A stretch of 30,955 nt of DNA from Candidatus Marinamargulisbacteria bacterium (GCA_023262965.1 JALQXX010000019.1:316-31270), one strand, 5' to 3'; counted from the first letter of the stretch, positions 1 through 10,204 are shown. Program-made: numbers and translations. Notes: generated by a model not told the origin, from the letters alone.

Positions 1-650
<650 letters not shown>

Positions 651-724
651 AGTACGGGTGTTACTTATTTGTAGCACCAAGGTCGGTCTCTAGTGTGGCC
701 TGTTATTTTATACTTTATGTATTT

Positions 725-801
725 GGGCGTATAGCTCAGGTGGTCAGAGCGCACCCCTGATAAGGGTGAGGTCCTTGGTTCAAATCCAAGTATGCCCACC
801 A
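725..801 (+). tRNA. ileT: tRNA-Ile (anticodon GAT), CCA encoded
   Basis: A full cloverleaf can be folded. The acceptor stem GGGCGTA pairs with TATGCCC (one G-U). There is a D arm around GCTCAGGTGGTCAGAGC, anticodon stem CACCC/GGGTG with loop CTGATAA (anticodon GAT), and T arm CTTGG/CCAAG with loop TTCAAAT. Discriminator A798 is followed by an encoded CCA at 799-801. It lies about 80 bases after 16S rRNA, the usual spacer position of tRNA-Ile in bacterial rRNA operons, but neither tRNA-Ala nor 23S rRNA follows. Confidence 0.97.
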
Positions 802-837
802 TACATAATACTATACGGTATTTTTTTAGCATTTTTA

Positions 838-861
838 CCAGCACAAAGTGTTGGTTTTTTT
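838..861 (+). terminator. Intrinsic terminator closing the 16S-tRNA-Ile unit
   Basis: Stem CCAGCAC / GTGTTGG (7 bp, one G-U) with an AAA loop is followed directly by seven T. A weaker 5-bp hairpin with a T-run lies just upstream at 807-827 (AATAC/GTATT), so there may be two tandem stops. Both lie between the tRNA and the prs promoter and would end the rRNA transcript before any 23S gene. Confidence 0.85.
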
Positions 862-918
862 GTTTGCATTGTTTTTTAGGGGGCCTTAGGGGGTTCTTAA
901 AAAAGGTGTGCGTTCGTG

Positions 919-947
919 TTGTCAGTTGGTGGGGTGATTGATATACT
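919..947 (+). promoter_or_regulatory. Sigma70-type promoter of prs, predicted leaderless
   Basis: The -35 TTGTCA (919-924), a 17-base spacer and -10 TATACT (942-947) form a near-consensus promoter. Only six bases (GACAAT) separate the -10 box from the prs ATG at 954, so transcription would be expected to begin at or next to the A of the start codon. No Shine-Dalgarno sequence could fit in the message. Confidence 0.8.
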
Positions 948-952
948 GACAA
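919..952 (+). repeat. 8-bp perfect inverted repeat framing the prs promoter
   Basis: TTGTCAGT (919-926) and its exact reverse complement ACTGACAA (945-952) flank an 18-base centre. The left arm covers the -35 box. The right arm covers the end of the -10 box and the bases before the start codon. This could be an operator for a dimeric regulator, or partly a by-product of the promoter hexamers; arm identity extends beyond the hexamers. Confidence 0.55.
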
Positions 953-953
953 T

Positions 954-1898
954 ATGCTTCGTGATAACATCAAATTGTTTAGTGGGTCGTCCCATCCAAT
1001 ATTGGCCAAAAAAATTGCCAGTGAATTGGGGGTGGCCTTGGGTTCGATTACGCATTCAAAATTTCAATGCAATGAAACGTATGTTAAAATTGATGAAACA
1101 ATCCGTGGTATGGACACGTATATCTTACAGACCGCTGGAAGTTCTGTTAATGATGATTTGATTGAATTGTTTTTGATTATGGACACATTAAAGCGCGCAT
1201 CTGCCGCTAGTGTCACTATTATTATGCCGCATTTTGCTTACGCTAGGCAAGATAAAAAATCGGCCCCGCGAGAGCCTATTTCCGCGCGTTTAATTGCGGA
1301 TTTACTTCAGGCTGTAAAAATGGATCGATTGATTACAATGGATTTACATGCCGATCAAATTCAGGGGTATTTTGATGTGCCTGTGGATCATTTAACCGCG
1401 ATGCCTTTATTTGTTGAATATTTTCGAAAAAAACAGTTGAAGGATTTGGTGGTTGTGGCACCCGATACAGGTCGTGCTAAATTCGCTAAAAAGTTGGGCG
1501 ATAAATTGGGAGCGGATTTGGCTATTATGCATAAAACGCGTCCGGATCATAATGTTGCAGAAATTGTACATGTGGTTGGGGATGTTAAAAATAAAACGAT
1601 TCTATTGGTGGATGATATGGTGGATACAGCTGGATCCATTACCAGTGGCTTAGCGACATTGCGTCAGTTTGGATGCAATAACGATATTTATTTAGCCACA
1701 ACACATGCGTTGTTTTCAGGGCCTGCTATTGAGCGATTAAAAGCAGCTGACTTAAAAGAGGTTATTGTTACGGATACGGTGCCGATTCCCGCACATAAGC
1801 AGATGGATAATTTGCAGGTATTATCAACAGCTCCGCTGTTAGCAGAAGTGATTCGTCGAAATATTGATCACGAATCCATATCGACACTGTTTAATTGA
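954..1898 (+). CDS. prs: Ribose-phosphate pyrophosphokinase (PRPP synthetase)
   Basis: Makes PRPP from ribose 5-phosphate and ATP, the cytosolic precursor for purines, pyrimidines, NAD, histidine and tryptophan. The 314-aa length is normal for class I bacterial Prs. Visible signatures are N-terminal KLFSGSSHP, the catalytic flexible-loop region ARQDKK (97-102), MDLHADQIQGYF with His132, and the PRPP/ribose-phosphate loop VDDMVDTAGS (219-228). The start at 954 agrees with family N-termini and has no Shine-Dalgarno; a promoter sits immediately upstream, so the mRNA is probably leaderless. It is a single-gene unit behind the rRNA terminator; mscS downstream has its own promoter-like site. Confidence 0.97.
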   Translation: MLRDNIKLFSGSSHPILAKKIASELGVALGSITHSKFQCNETYVKIDETIRGMDTYILQTAGSSVNDDLIELFLIMDTLKRASAASVTIIMPHFAYARQDKKSAPREPISARLIADLLQAVKMDRLITMDLHADQIQGYFDVPVDHLTAMPLFVEYFRKKQLKDLVVVAPDTGRAKFAKKLGDKLGADLAIMHKTRPDHNVAEIVHVVGDVKNKTILLVDDMVDTAGSITSGLATLRQFGCNNDIYLATTHALFSGPAIERLKAADLKEVIVTDTVPIPAHKQMDNLQVLSTAPLLAEVIRRNIDHESISTLFN

Positions 1899-1938
1899 CG
1901 TATTGAATTTAGAAAAAAAAAGGGGTGGGGTATTGTGC

Positions 1939-1968
1939 TTGTTGACATGGTTATTTGACCGGTATAAT
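1939..1968 (+). promoter_or_regulatory. Promoter upstream of the mscS-like gene
   Basis: A perfect -10 TATAAT lies at 1963-1968. Two overlapping -35 candidates exist: TTGTTG at 1939-1944 with an 18-base spacer, and perfect TTGACA at 1942-1947 with a short 15-base spacer. The predicted start is around 1975, which coincides with an ATG six bases after the -10 box. Confidence 0.7.
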
Positions 1969-1974
1969 GAGATC

Positions 1975-2007
1975 ATGTGCCGTTTTGATAGGGTATTTTT
2001 GTGTTAG
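1975..2007 (+). other. Possible 10-codon leaderless leader ORF, or the displaced true start of mscS
   Basis: An ATG lies exactly six bases after the -10 box, the same spacing seen at prs and the Rrf2 gene. It opens a 10-codon frame (MCRFDRVFLC) that stops at TAG, 2005-2007, overlapping the GTG start of the channel gene at 2001. One extra T in the T5 run at 1996-2000 would join this ATG in frame to the channel. It may therefore be a coupled leader peptide, a phase-variable tract or a sequence error. I cannot tell which. Confidence 0.35.
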
Positions 2008-3260
2008 GTGTGCCTATAGATTCACTGTTAGAAGCGCACATGAGTTTGGGGAGCATTCTTCAGTTTATTACCGTTATTGTGGCGATACTGTGTGTAAGAA
2101 TATTATCAAAATACGCGCGTCAGGCATGGGAACGCACATTTAAAAAAACAATTGGAATAACCGCTTTATCCACGAGTGTTATTTTGTCGTTGGAATACAT
2201 GATGATGGCTGTTGTCTACATTATGATTGTACTATTACGGAGTGGTATTGGGGGTGAGTCTATTCCATTTTCTCTTGGGTTAAAATGCCTTGGATTGGTA
2301 TATGTTTATGCGTTGATGAATACGTGGATAAAACAGCGTGTCGTGTCTGTGGTCATTTGTGCTTTATTGATAATTATTATGTGGGGTATTCGCACCGAAG
2401 ATGGATACACTATTATTAATCACTTGAACCACATGAGTATTCCCTTGGGGAGGGTGACCATTACCCCAATTGGCCTTGTAAAAAGTGTTAGCGTTGCATT
2501 CGGTCTTTTTTGGTTGGCGACACTTTTATCAAATTGGGTGACGCATCAGATCAATCGCAATCGACACATTAAATCCAATACAAAAGCATTGATTGCAAAA
2601 ATTGTGGATGTTGTGGTGTATTTTTTATCGGGGCTCATTGTATTGCGATCAATTGGTATTGATCTAACGGCGCTTACGGTTGTGGGTGGAGCGCTAGGTG
2701 TGGGAATTGGTTTTGGATTGCAAAAAATAACATCTAATTTTATTAGCGGCGTTATTTTATTGCTTGAAAAATCCATTGAAGTGGATGATTTAATCGAAAT
2801 GGATTCCGGGATATATGGATTTGTTCGACAAATTAGTTCACGATATACCCTTATTGAAACGTATGACGGGAAAGAAGTTATGGTTCCAAATGAAGATTTT
2901 GTGACACAGCGTGTAACAAATTGGACATTTTCTCATAATCGTGGTCGGATTGAAATTCATGTAGGGGTATCGTATGCATCCGATATTCGTTTGGCACATT
3001 CGTTAATATTGGCCGCCGCTAAAGCGCACCCGTTGACGTTAAAAACCATAGCGCCAGAGTGCCATTTGCGAGAATTTGGATCCAGTTCAGTGAATTTTTT
3101 GTTATACTGTTTTGTAGAAGATGTGACTTTAGGCCGATTTAATGTACAATCGGATATTATGTTTGCGATTTGGGATACATTTAAAGCGCATAATATTGAA
3201 ATTCCGTTTCCCCAACAGGATGTTTACATTAAAGAAATGCCCAATCAACGATCGGTATGA
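2001..3260 (+). CDS. mscS: MscS-family mechanosensitive ion channel
   Basis: A membrane channel expected to open under membrane tension and release solutes during osmotic downshock. The 419-aa protein has about five hydrophobic helices in its N-terminal 190 residues, then a helix ending near SIGIDLTAL. Next comes the pore-lining MscS signature with alternating glycine and alanine, GGALGVGIGFGLQ, then NFISG and the cytoplasmic beta domain (EVDDLIEM, VPNEDFVTQRVTNWTF). The GTG start at 2001 is the first possible start after in-frame stops at 1986 and 1989; an AGGG seven bases upstream may act as a weak SD. ATG 2040 is an alternative. The 3' end overlaps corA by ATGA. Pairing an osmotic valve with a metal transporter suggests a shared role in ion balance (inference). 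Confidence 0.9.
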   Translation: MLGVPIDSLLEAHMSLGSILQFITVIVAILCVRILSKYARQAWERTFKKTIGITALSTSVILSLEYMMMAVVYIMIVLLRSGIGGESIPFSLGLKCLGLVYVYALMNTWIKQRVVSVVICALLIIIMWGIRTEDGYTIINHLNHMSIPLGRVTITPIGLVKSVSVAFGLFWLATLLSNWVTHQINRNRHIKSNTKALIAKIVDVVVYFLSGLIVLRSIGIDLTALTVVGGALGVGIGFGLQKITSNFISGVILLLEKSIEVDDLIEMDSGIYGFVRQISSRYTLIETYDGKEVMVPNEDFVTQRVTNWTFSHNRGRIEIHVGVSYASDIRLAHSLILAAAKAHPLTLKTIAPECHLREFGSSSVNFLLYCFVEDVTLGRFNVQSDIMFAIWDTFKAHNIEIPFPQQDVYIKEMPNQRSV

Positions 3261-4315
3261 CACGGTCCAAGCGTTTATATTTGCGGGATAGCAATCACCA
3301 TCCGGGTAAAGCCGTATACACGGGTTCGATTGATGTTGCTCAGCCTGTTTCAATGCAGGTAATAACCTATACGGCCGATTGGGTTCGTGTTGTTGATAAT
3401 CCCGATGATGCTATTTTGGCAACACCGCCCCCGGCAGGCGTGATCCGTTTGGTGGTAATTAACGGGTTACACAATACCCATATGGTGACCAAAATAAGTC
3501 GCCTATATGGTGTGAGCTCTATGAATATTGCGGATATTGTACACACATACGAACGATCCAAGTGGGAAAATCATCTCGGGTATGTGTTTATAGCCATCAA
3601 TCATTTGTATCGGCAAAATGAAACGGTGCAGCGCGGGATGATTCGATTGATTGTAACAACGTCTGATGTGGTTATTTTTGATGAGAATGCGACTCCTTGC
3701 ATTCAACCCATTTTATCAAGGATTTATAAAAATGAGGGGGTTATACGGTCAAAGCCAATTGGGTATGCCGTTACCAGTATTTTGGATGGGATTATTCATG
3801 GATTGTACCCCGTTGCAGTTCACTATCAAACGGCATTGGATACCCTTGAAGATGCCATGTACCTTGGCACCAACCAACAGCAATTAATAGAACTTAAGCA
3901 ACTCAAAAAACAGGCGTTTGATTTACGTATGATGGTGGTGCCAATTAAAGATATGGTGCTTCACATTGGTCGTGTGGATACGGTTATTACAGCGACATCG
4001 CATTCGTATACGCATGACGTGGGAGATAGTATATTGGCAATTTATGACTATGTGGATAAATTAATTGAAAATGCCAGTGATTTATTGCACGTTTATTTAT
4101 CATTGGTTTCGTTGAAAATGAATTCAATAATGCATATCTTGACAATTATATCGACAATATTCATTCCCTTAAGTTTTATTGTAGGGGTGTATGGTATGAA
4201 TTTTGAATACATGCCCGAATTGGGATGGCGTTGGGGGTATTTTGGTGTATGGGGAATTATTATTGGGGCCATTGCCGGGATGACGTATTATTTCCGACGC
4301 AAACAGTGGTTGTAA
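3257..4315 (+). CDS. corA: CorA-family divalent metal (Mg2+/Co2+) transporter
   Basis: An inner-membrane Mg2+/Co2+ channel of the CorA/2-TM-GxN family, working as a pentamer. The 352-aa protein has a long soluble N-terminal region with the family's charged helices (ALDTLEDAMYLG, LIELKQLKKQAFDLR). The C-terminus holds TM1 (about 293-316) ending in the diagnostic YGMNF with MPEL beyond it, then TM2 and a basic tail RRKQWL. ATG 3257 overlaps the channel gene's stop (ATGA), so the two are translationally coupled. No terminator is evident after it, but mdh has its own promoter. Confidence 0.95.
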   Translation: MTRSKRLYLRDSNHHPGKAVYTGSIDVAQPVSMQVITYTADWVRVVDNPDDAILATPPPAGVIRLVVINGLHNTHMVTKISRLYGVSSMNIADIVHTYERSKWENHLGYVFIAINHLYRQNETVQRGMIRLIVTTSDVVIFDENATPCIQPILSRIYKNEGVIRSKPIGYAVTSILDGIIHGLYPVAVHYQTALDTLEDAMYLGTNQQQLIELKQLKKQAFDLRMMVVPIKDMVLHIGRVDTVITATSHSYTHDVGDSILAIYDYVDKLIENASDLLHVYLSLVSLKMNSIMHILTIISTIFIPLSFIVGVYGMNFEYMPELGWRWGYFGVWGIIIGAIAGMTYYFRRKQWL

Positions 4316-4336
4316 GTCATTTTTATGGTAAATGAA

Positions 4337-4365
4337 TTGCGATAACCGACATGTTTAGCTATAAT
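4337..4365 (+). promoter_or_regulatory. Promoter of the mdh-sdhCAB operon
   Basis: The -35 TTGCGA (4337-4342), exact 17-base spacer and perfect -10 TATAAT (4360-4365) predict a start near 4372. This gives a leader of about 38 bases containing a strong AAGGAG before mdh. It contrasts with the leaderless promoters elsewhere in the window. Confidence 0.8.
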
Positions 4366-4409
4366 CATGAAGTGCAAATTAGACAAATCTTAAAAAGGAG
4401 ATTATTGAT

Positions 4410-5348
4410 ATGGCAAAACAAAAAGTAACGGTTGTTGGTGCAGGTCACGTTGGTGCAACGGTGGCTCAGCGATTGGTAGAAAATCAATTGGCTGATGTGG
4501 CCTTAGTGGACATTGTGGAGGGATTGGCCCAAGGAAAAGCCTTGGACATGATGCAGTCAGCGGCTACATTGGGATTTGATACCACTATTGTGGGGTCCGA
4601 CAACTACGAACACACCAATAATTCAGACGTTATTATCGTAACGGCGGGAATTGCGCGAAAGCCAGGTATGTCCCGAGACGATTTACTAACGACGAATCAA
4701 AAAATTGTAACCCAGGTTGTTAAAGAAACGATTCAGCGATCGCCCAATGCGATATACATTGTTGTTTCCAACCCCTTGGATGTGATGACATTTGTTGCTT
4801 GGCAAACCTCGGGGTTGCCAGCCAATCGTGTTGTGGGAATGGCGGGTGTATTGGATTCATCACGATATGCGGCCTTCATTGCCGAAGCCATTGATTGTTC
4901 CATAAAAGATGTTCGTGCTATGGTTTTGGGTGGCCACGGGGATTCTATGGTACCGGTTCCGGAGTATTCAACGGTTAATGGGGTTCCCATTACTCAGTTA
5001 TTATCAGCGGATGTTATTGATCAAATCAATGAACGAACCAAACATGGTGGGGCCGAAATTGTGTCCTATCTTAAAACGGGTTCAGCGTATTATGCACCAG
5101 CGGCATCGGCAGTGGCTATGGCCGAATCCATTTTATTGGACGCTAATCGATTGCTTCCGGCGTGTGCATACGTTACAGGGGAATACGGTATCGAGAATGT
5201 ATATTGTGGTGTTCCGGTTGTTTTAAATCGACATGGGGTTGAGCGTATTGTTGAAATTGAGTTGCGTGATCATAGTTACAAGCTCTTGCATCAATCGGCC
5301 AAAACCGTCAAAGAGTTGTGTGAAAAAATAGCCGCCGTACCGCTGTAG
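4410..5348 (+). CDS. mdh: Malate dehydrogenase (NAD-dependent, LDH-like type)
   Basis: Interconverts malate and oxaloacetate with NAD in the TCA cycle. The 312-aa length fits the LDH-like MDH group. The NAD Rossmann motif is VVGAGHVGATV (G10, G12, G15), with acidic D34 at the end of strand 2. Substrate-binding arginines are in ARKPGMSRDD (R83, R89) and the DSSRYAAF region (R152). The catalytic His176 lies in GGHGDSMVP. A strong AAGGAG precedes the ATG. The gene lies eight bases before sdhC, so malate oxidation is made together with succinate dehydrogenase, two steps on either side of fumarase; no fumarase gene is in the window. Confidence 0.96.
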   Translation: MAKQKVTVVGAGHVGATVAQRLVENQLADVALVDIVEGLAQGKALDMMQSAATLGFDTTIVGSDNYEHTNNSDVIIVTAGIARKPGMSRDDLLTTNQKIVTQVVKETIQRSPNAIYIVVSNPLDVMTFVAWQTSGLPANRVVGMAGVLDSSRYAAFIAEAIDCSIKDVRAMVLGGHGDSMVPVPEYSTVNGVPITQLLSADVIDQINERTKHGGAEIVSYLKTGSAYYAPAASAVAMAESILLDANRLLPACAYVTGEYGIENVYCGVPVVLNRHGVERIVEIELRDHSYKLLHQSAKTVKELCEKIAAVPL

Positions 5349-5356
5349 GAATTCAA

Positions 5357-5989
5357 ATGGCATTATCAACATTACAAAAAAAACAAATTGTTGGGGTTAC
5401 AGGTCTCGTGATGGTGGGCTTTGTTTTGGCACATTTATCGGGCAATTTCTTAATTTTTAAAGGGGCAGAATCCTATAATGGGTATGCCGAATTTTTAGAA
5501 AGTTTGGGTGCCTTATTGTGGGTGGCTCGAATTGGTCTGATTGTATCGTTTGTTTTACATATGGCCTTTACGATTAATTTGGTTATTATCAATCGCAAGG
5601 CTCGCAATAGCCGATACTATGCGTATCAAAATCATCGAAATGAGTCATCATTGGCAACGCGATTAATGCCGTTGACCGGTACCGTTATTTTTCTGTACAT
5701 TGTGTTCCATTTATTGGACTTTACTTTTGCCGATAAGTCGGGCATCCCGGATGGGTTGTTTGGGTTGGTCGTAAAAACTTTGGGAAGCCCTATTCATTCA
5801 ATGATGTATATTGTGGCGATGGTTTGTGTTGGCTTGCATATGTTTCATGCGTTTCAAAGCGTTTTTCAAACATTTGGCGTTATGTCGGCCAATAATCAAG
5901 TGGCAATCACCCGCGTTAGTCGAGCACTGGGTGTGTTGGTCGCTATTGCGTTTAGCAGTATCCCACTATACATATTAATTACATTTTAA
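5357..5989 (+). CDS. sdhC: Succinate dehydrogenase cytochrome b subunit (type B, five helices)
   Basis: The membrane anchor of succinate dehydrogenase/fumarate reductase, carrying haem b and the quinone site. The 210-aa protein shows five hydrophobic helices, as in the single-anchor type B enzymes of Bacillus, Bacteroidetes and Wolinella, rather than the separate SdhC/SdhD anchors of E. coli. Histidines suited as haem ligands lie in or near helices 1-4 (H26, H68, H118, H161, H164). Type B enzymes usually bind two haems and use menaquinone; that this one does is inference. AGGA precedes the ATG, and sdhA follows after 11 bases. Confidence 0.93.
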   Translation: MALSTLQKKQIVGVTGLVMVGFVLAHLSGNFLIFKGAESYNGYAEFLESLGALLWVARIGLIVSFVLHMAFTINLVIINRKARNSRYYAYQNHRNESSLATRLMPLTGTVIFLYIVFHLLDFTFADKSGIPDGLFGLVVKTLGSPIHSMMYIVAMVCVGLHMFHAFQSVFQTFGVMSANNQVAITRVSRALGVLVAIAFSSIPLYILITF

Positions 5990-6000
5990 AGGAGTTTACA

Positions 6001-7914
6001 ATGGCCACACACTTAGCCTCAAATGAACCATCGGGACCACTAGCCAGTAAGTGGGAGTCCCATAAAGCAAATATGAAATTGGTCAATCCGGCCAATAAGC
6101 GTAAATTAAAGGTTATTGTCGTGGGGACTGGATTGGCAGGGGCCTCCGCTTCTGCGAGTTTAGGGGAATTGGGATATAACGTGCATACATTTACCTATCA
6201 TGAGTCCCCTCGACGTGCACATAGTATTGCTGCTCAAGGGGGCATTAATGCCGCTAAAAATTATTGCAACGATGGAGACAGTATTGGTCGTCTATTTTAC
6301 GACACCATTAAAGGGGGAGATTTTCGATCACGCGAGTCCAATGTGCATCGTTTAGCTGAAAATTCGGTTAAAATTATTGATCATTGTGTAGCGCAAGGCG
6401 TACCATTTGCCCGAGAGTACGGGGGATTATTGGACAATCGGTCGTTTGGTGGGGCGCAAGTATCGCGAACGTTTTATGCGAAGGGTCAAACGGGGCAGCA
6501 GCTTTTAATTGGGGCCTATCAAGCCATGATGAAAGAGGTGGCCGCAGGTACGGTTACATTGCATACCCGTCAAGAAATGATGGATTTGGTGGTTGTTGAT
6601 GGTAAAGCACGTGGTATTATTACTCGAAATTTATTAACGGGTGCCTTGGAAAAGCATGCCGCAGATGCCGTTATTTTAGCAACGGGTGGGTATGGAAATG
6701 TTTTTTATTTATCGACTAATGCCATGGCATGCAATGTAACGGCGACATGGCGGGCCCATAAACGGGGAGCGTTTTTTGCGAATCCCTGTTACACACAAAT
6801 TCACCCCACTTGCATCCCTGTTAAAGGCGATTATCAATCCAAATTGACGCTAATGAGTGAATCCTTACGAAATGATGGACGTGTTTGGGTCCCCAAAACC
6901 GTTGGGGATCGGCGTGCGCCGGCGGATATCCCCGAATCAGAGCGTGATTATTATTTGGAGCGAAAATACCCTAGCTTTGGTAATTTGGTCCCTCGGGATT
7001 TAGCCTCCCGAAACGCAAAAGAACAAACCGATAGCGGCAAAGGCGTGAATGGCGAGTTGGCCGTGTATTTGGATTTTTCCGATGCGATTAACCGGTTGGG
7101 TCGGGATACTATTGAAGCCCGGTATGGTAACTTGTTTGACATGTATCAACAAATTACCGGTGTTAATCCTTACCAAAACCCCATGACGATTTATCCGGCC
7201 GTGCACTATACAATGGGTGGACTTTGGGTGGATTATAATTTGCAAAGCAACATCCCCGGCTTACATGTTTTGGGAGAAGCCAACTTTTCGGATCATGGCG
7301 CCAATCGGCTAGGTGCGTCGGCATTGATGCAAGGATTATCGGATGGGTATTTTGTTATTCCATCAACGATTGGTCATTATTTTGCATCGCAATCATTGGG
7401 CACCGTATCAACGGAGCATGCGGCATTTGACGATGCGTTGCATCGGGTTCAAGGTCATGTTGCAAAAATGATAGCTGTAAAGGGAACCCGTTCGGTGGAT
7501 TATTTTCATCGAAAATTGGGCTTACTTATGTGGGATAAGTGTGGCATGGCTCGTGATAAAAATGGCCTTGAAGACGCGCTTAAGCGCATTCCCGAAATCC
7601 GGGATGAGTTTTGGAATGATGTATCGATTCCTGGAGATTCCAATCAATTTAACCAAAATATCGAAAAAGCTGGTCGCGTGGCCGATTTCTTGGAATTTGG
7701 GGAATTAATGTGTCTGGATGCATTAACACGTGAAGAATCGTGTGGGGGCCATTTTCGAACTGAGCATCAAACCCCCGAGGGGGAAGCCCAGAGAAATGAT
7801 GCGGATTTTTGCCATGTGTCGGCGTGGGAGTACCGCGAAGGAGAAGCCAGTCGTCAACACAAAGAGGCCTTAACATTTAGTGATGTTCAATTATCGCAAA
7901 GGAGTTACAAGTAA
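6001..7914 (+). CDS. sdhA: Succinate dehydrogenase / fumarate reductase flavoprotein subunit
   Basis: The catalytic FAD subunit that oxidises succinate to fumarate, or the reverse. The 637-aa protein has a dinucleotide-binding motif [13 protein letters not shown] (about 38-50). The covalent FAD site is [11 protein letters not shown], with His74 as the flavin ligand. It also has the family's HPTCIP block and the FAD/active-site stretch [18 protein letters not shown]. The length and the [12 protein letters not shown] block resemble the type B enzymes of Bacteroidetes and relatives. A strong AAGGAG lies seven bases before the ATG. The stop is immediately followed by the ATG of sdhB. Confidence 0.97.
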   Translation: MATHLASNEPSGPLASKWESHKANMKLVNPANKRKLKVIVVGTGLAGASASASLGELGYNVHTFTYHESPRRAHSIAAQGGINAAKNYCNDGDSIGRLFYDTIKGGDFRSRESNVHRLAENSVKIIDHCVAQGVPFAREYGGLLDNRSFGGAQVSRTFYAKGQTGQQLLIGAYQAMMKEVAAGTVTLHTRQEMMDLVVVDGKARGIITRNLLTGALEKHAADAVILATGGYGNVFYLSTNAMACNVTATWRAHKRGAFFANPCYTQIHPTCIPVKGDYQSKLTLMSESLRNDGRVWVPKTVGDRRAPADIPESERDYYLERKYPSFGNLVPRDLASRNAKEQTDSGKGVNGELAVYLDFSDAINRLGRDTIEARYGNLFDMYQQITGVNPYQNPMTIYPAVHYTMGGLWVDYNLQSNIPGLHVLGEANFSDHGANRLGASALMQGLSDGYFVIPSTIGHYFASQSLGTVSTEHAAFDDALHRVQGHVAKMIAVKGTRSVDYFHRKLGLLMWDKCGMARDKNGLEDALKRIPEIRDEFWNDVSIPGDSNQFNQNIEKAGRVADFLEFGELMCLDALTREESCGGHFRTEHQTPEGEAQRNDADFCHVSAWEYREGEASRQHKEALTFSDVQLSQRSYK

Positions 7915-8667
7915 ATGACAAAATCCATTACAATAACCTTAAAAGTATGGCGGCAAAAGTCAGCCTCAGATACGGGGTATTTTGAGTTGTATAAAGCGTC
8001 TGACATCAATCCAAACATGTCATTTTTAGAGATGTTGGATGTGGTGAACGAGTCTCTCGCGGCGAGCAATCAAATGCCTATTGCTTTTGACCATGATTGT
8101 CGGGAAGGTATATGTGGGTCGTGTGGGGCGATGGTCAATGGGGTTGCTCATGGGCCTGTTAAAGGTGTGACACTGTGCCAATTGCATATGCGATCCTTTA
8201 ACGACGGGGATACCATTGTTATTGAGCCGTTTCGAGCGAGGTCATTGCCCGTTATTCAGGATTTGGTTGTTGATCGGCGTGCATTGGATCGTATTATTAC
8301 AAAGGGTGGGTTTATTTCGGTTAAGACGGGCAGCGCGCCAGAAGCCAATAATACCCCCATTCGTAAAAAAGATGCGGATTTGGCTTTTGAAGCGTCCAAG
8401 TGTATTGGGTGTGCGGCCTGTGTGGCGGCTTGTCCCAATGCGTCGGCATCCTTGTTTGTATCGGCAAAAGTCTCGCATTTGGCGTTGTTACCACAAGGGC
8501 ATGCGGAACGTAAGCGTGTTATTGCGATGGTGGATCAAATGGATGCCGAAGGCTTTGGTGGGTGTTCCAACGCGTATCAATGTGAAGCGGCGTGTCCAAA
8601 AGAAATTCGTGTTGAGAATATCGCCCGCATGAATCGTGAGTACACTCGCCAAAAAATTACGCAATAG
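7915..8667 (+). CDS. sdhB: Succinate dehydrogenase / fumarate reductase iron-sulfur subunit
   Basis: Carries electrons from the flavin to the membrane haem/quinone. All three cluster motifs are intact in the 250-aa protein: the [2Fe-2S] site C62, C67, C70 and C88; the [4Fe-4S] site C163, C166, C169 and C173; and the third centre C217, C223 and C227 ([14 protein letters not shown]). The SD (AAGGAG) lies inside the end of sdhA. The last 32 bases overlap the GTG start of the next gene, so the propeller protein is probably translated by coupling. Confidence 0.97.
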   Translation: MTKSITITLKVWRQKSASDTGYFELYKASDINPNMSFLEMLDVVNESLAASNQMPIAFDHDCREGICGSCGAMVNGVAHGPVKGVTLCQLHMRSFNDGDTIVIEPFRARSLPVIQDLVVDRRALDRIITKGGFISVKTGSAPEANNTPIRKKDADLAFEASKCIGCAACVAACPNASASLFVSAKVSHLALLPQGHAERKRVIAMVDQMDAEGFGGCSNAYQCEAACPKEIRVENIARMNREYTRQKITQ

Positions 8668-10204
8668 TCCCTTTAGTGGTTTGAATGGATATGGCATTGC
8701 GTTATTAGCATTGCTGATTTTTTGGGGAATGTGGATGATACGGCATTCCCCAGCTGTAGCCATGATAGCGGTATCGGTCTGGGGGCATTCCGTTCCGTAT
8801 GTTGGAAATAGCGACCCCTTGTTGGTGGATATCACAAACGATGGTGTGTTGGATGTTATTGTGGGTGCCGGGAGTGATAGGCCTATTTTACACAGTGCGA
8901 GCATACGGGTGATGGATGGTCGCACAGGGACGCTGGTATGGGAAACATCGTTGCCGCATGCCCCTTCCCGACAACCTGTGGCGATGGATGTTACGAAGGA
9001 CGGCTGTCCGGATGTGGTGGTGACAGGCAATTTTGATGATGTGTGGGTCTTGGATGGTCAGACAGGGGCCATTGTATGGCGGCTTTGGGATGCTAACGCG
9101 GATGTGGATCGGTTGCCGTATCGATTTGGATCGCCTGTGACACTGGGGGATATCGATGGGGATGGCGTGGATGATATGGCGATTATTCAAAGTGGACTGG
9201 TGGGCAATACGACAGCTGTTCGTGTATATGATCGTACAACCGGCGAACCATTGGTTGAATTGTATAATGATGTGGTGATACAGAACGCATTTCGCAAGGT
9301 AATGATTGGGACAACCAATGCCATTATTGACGTGACGGTTTGTCACGGAGCGTATTGTGTGGATAAATCCCTCAGGCGTGGGATGTTGATGGATGTAGAT
9401 AGGGTTAAAGACGCCTTATTTGGGGAACCCTTGGGGGCCCCCGGTCGGATTATGGTGATATCGGGGACCGGACGTGTCTTGAAAACCATGGCTATTCCGG
9501 TTTTATTAACCAGTCAAGGGGATCCATTATATCAGCCCGATGCGAAACGAATTGTATATGGTGTGGGATCCGCCACAACGGTGGGGCAGATTATTGCGCA
9601 ACATGTGATATCGGGTACGGTTGAATGGGCCATTCCGACTCAGAAAGGCGTTGTTACGACTCCCTTGGCGATGGACAATTGGGTGATTGCCACAACCCTG
9701 AATGGCGATATGATGGCCATTCAGGCCGATACGGGCACGATTGTGTGGCAAACACGTGTATCGGAACATCACGCATTTTTAGCGTCATCCACTATACGGC
9801 GGCAGGGCAGTGGTTGGGATGTGGTGGGCATGGTGGCAACGGGGTCTTGGCCTCAATATAACGGCGCGGTTATGATTGCTGTGGATGGTCAAACGGGGGG
9901 GATTCAATTTCGACAACGCATGGGAAGCTGTGCGGTGTATGCCGCCCCTGTTGGGGTGGATCTTACCGGCGATGGCGAGGATGAGCTGCTCCAATTGACG
10001 TGTACGGCGACGAATCAATCGCAATTACGGATTCTTGACGGTGATTATCAGCCGATTTTGATTGAAACCTATGCGTCAAATGGTCGAGCAACACCTGCGG
10101 TTGAGGATATGGATGGGGATGGTTATGTGGATATTATTGTTGCGCGAAGCCATTTTTTGAATCGACTTTATGGCGTGCCCCCTCTTGATAAGCGCCCTAA
10201 TTAG
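8636..10204 (+). CDS. Membrane-anchored FG-GAP/VCBS and PQQ-like beta-propeller protein
   Basis: The 522-aa protein has a short basic N-terminus and one hydrophobic helix (about 19-36), then an extracytoplasmic domain. Calcium-loop repeats of the FG-GAP/integrin type are clear: DITNDGVLD (65), DVTKDGCPD (118), DIDGDGVDD (172), DLTGDGEDE (about 442) and DMDGDGYVD (about 491). PQQ-like blade motifs are interleaved, such as [21 protein letters not shown] and ADTGTIVW. The fold is therefore probably a large beta-propeller held outside the membrane. Its function is unknown: surface binding or scaffolding are the usual roles for such folds. The GTG start lies inside sdhB. The 3' end overlaps the convergent ABC exporter gene by eight bases. 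Confidence 0.85.
   Translation: MSTLAKKLRNSPFSGLNGYGIALLALLIFWGMWMIRHSPAVAMIAVSVWGHSVPYVGNSDPLLVDITNDGVLDVIVGAGSDRPILHSASIRVMDGRTGTLVWETSLPHAPSRQPVAMDVTKDGCPDVVVTGNFDDVWVLDGQTGAIVWRLWDANADVDRLPYRFGSPVTLGDIDGDGVDDMAIIQSGLVGNTTAVRVYDRTTGEPLVELYNDVVIQNAFRKVMIGTTNAIIDVTVCHGAYCVDKSLRRGMLMDVDRVKDALFGEPLGAPGRIMVISGTGRVLKTMAIPVLLTSQGDPLYQPDAKRIVYGVGSATTVGQIIAQHVISGTVEWAIPTQKGVVTTPLAMDNWVIATTLNGDMMAIQADTGTIVWQTRVSEHHAFLASSTIRRQGSGWDVVGMVATGSWPQYNGAVMIAVDGQTGGIQFRQRMGSCAVYAAPVGVDLTGDGEDELLQLTCTATNQSQLRILDGDYQPILIETYASNGRATPAVEDMDGDGYVDIIVARSHFLNRLYGVPPLDKRPN

Noticed and set aside
665-1009. Minus-strand open frame of 114 codons across the tRNA, terminator and prs start
   Set aside because: It is antisense to tRNA-Ile and the terminator; it exists only because of the structure of those elements.
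1898-1940. Terminator after prs
   Set aside because: There is an A-rich run but no stem followed by a T-run on the plus strand.
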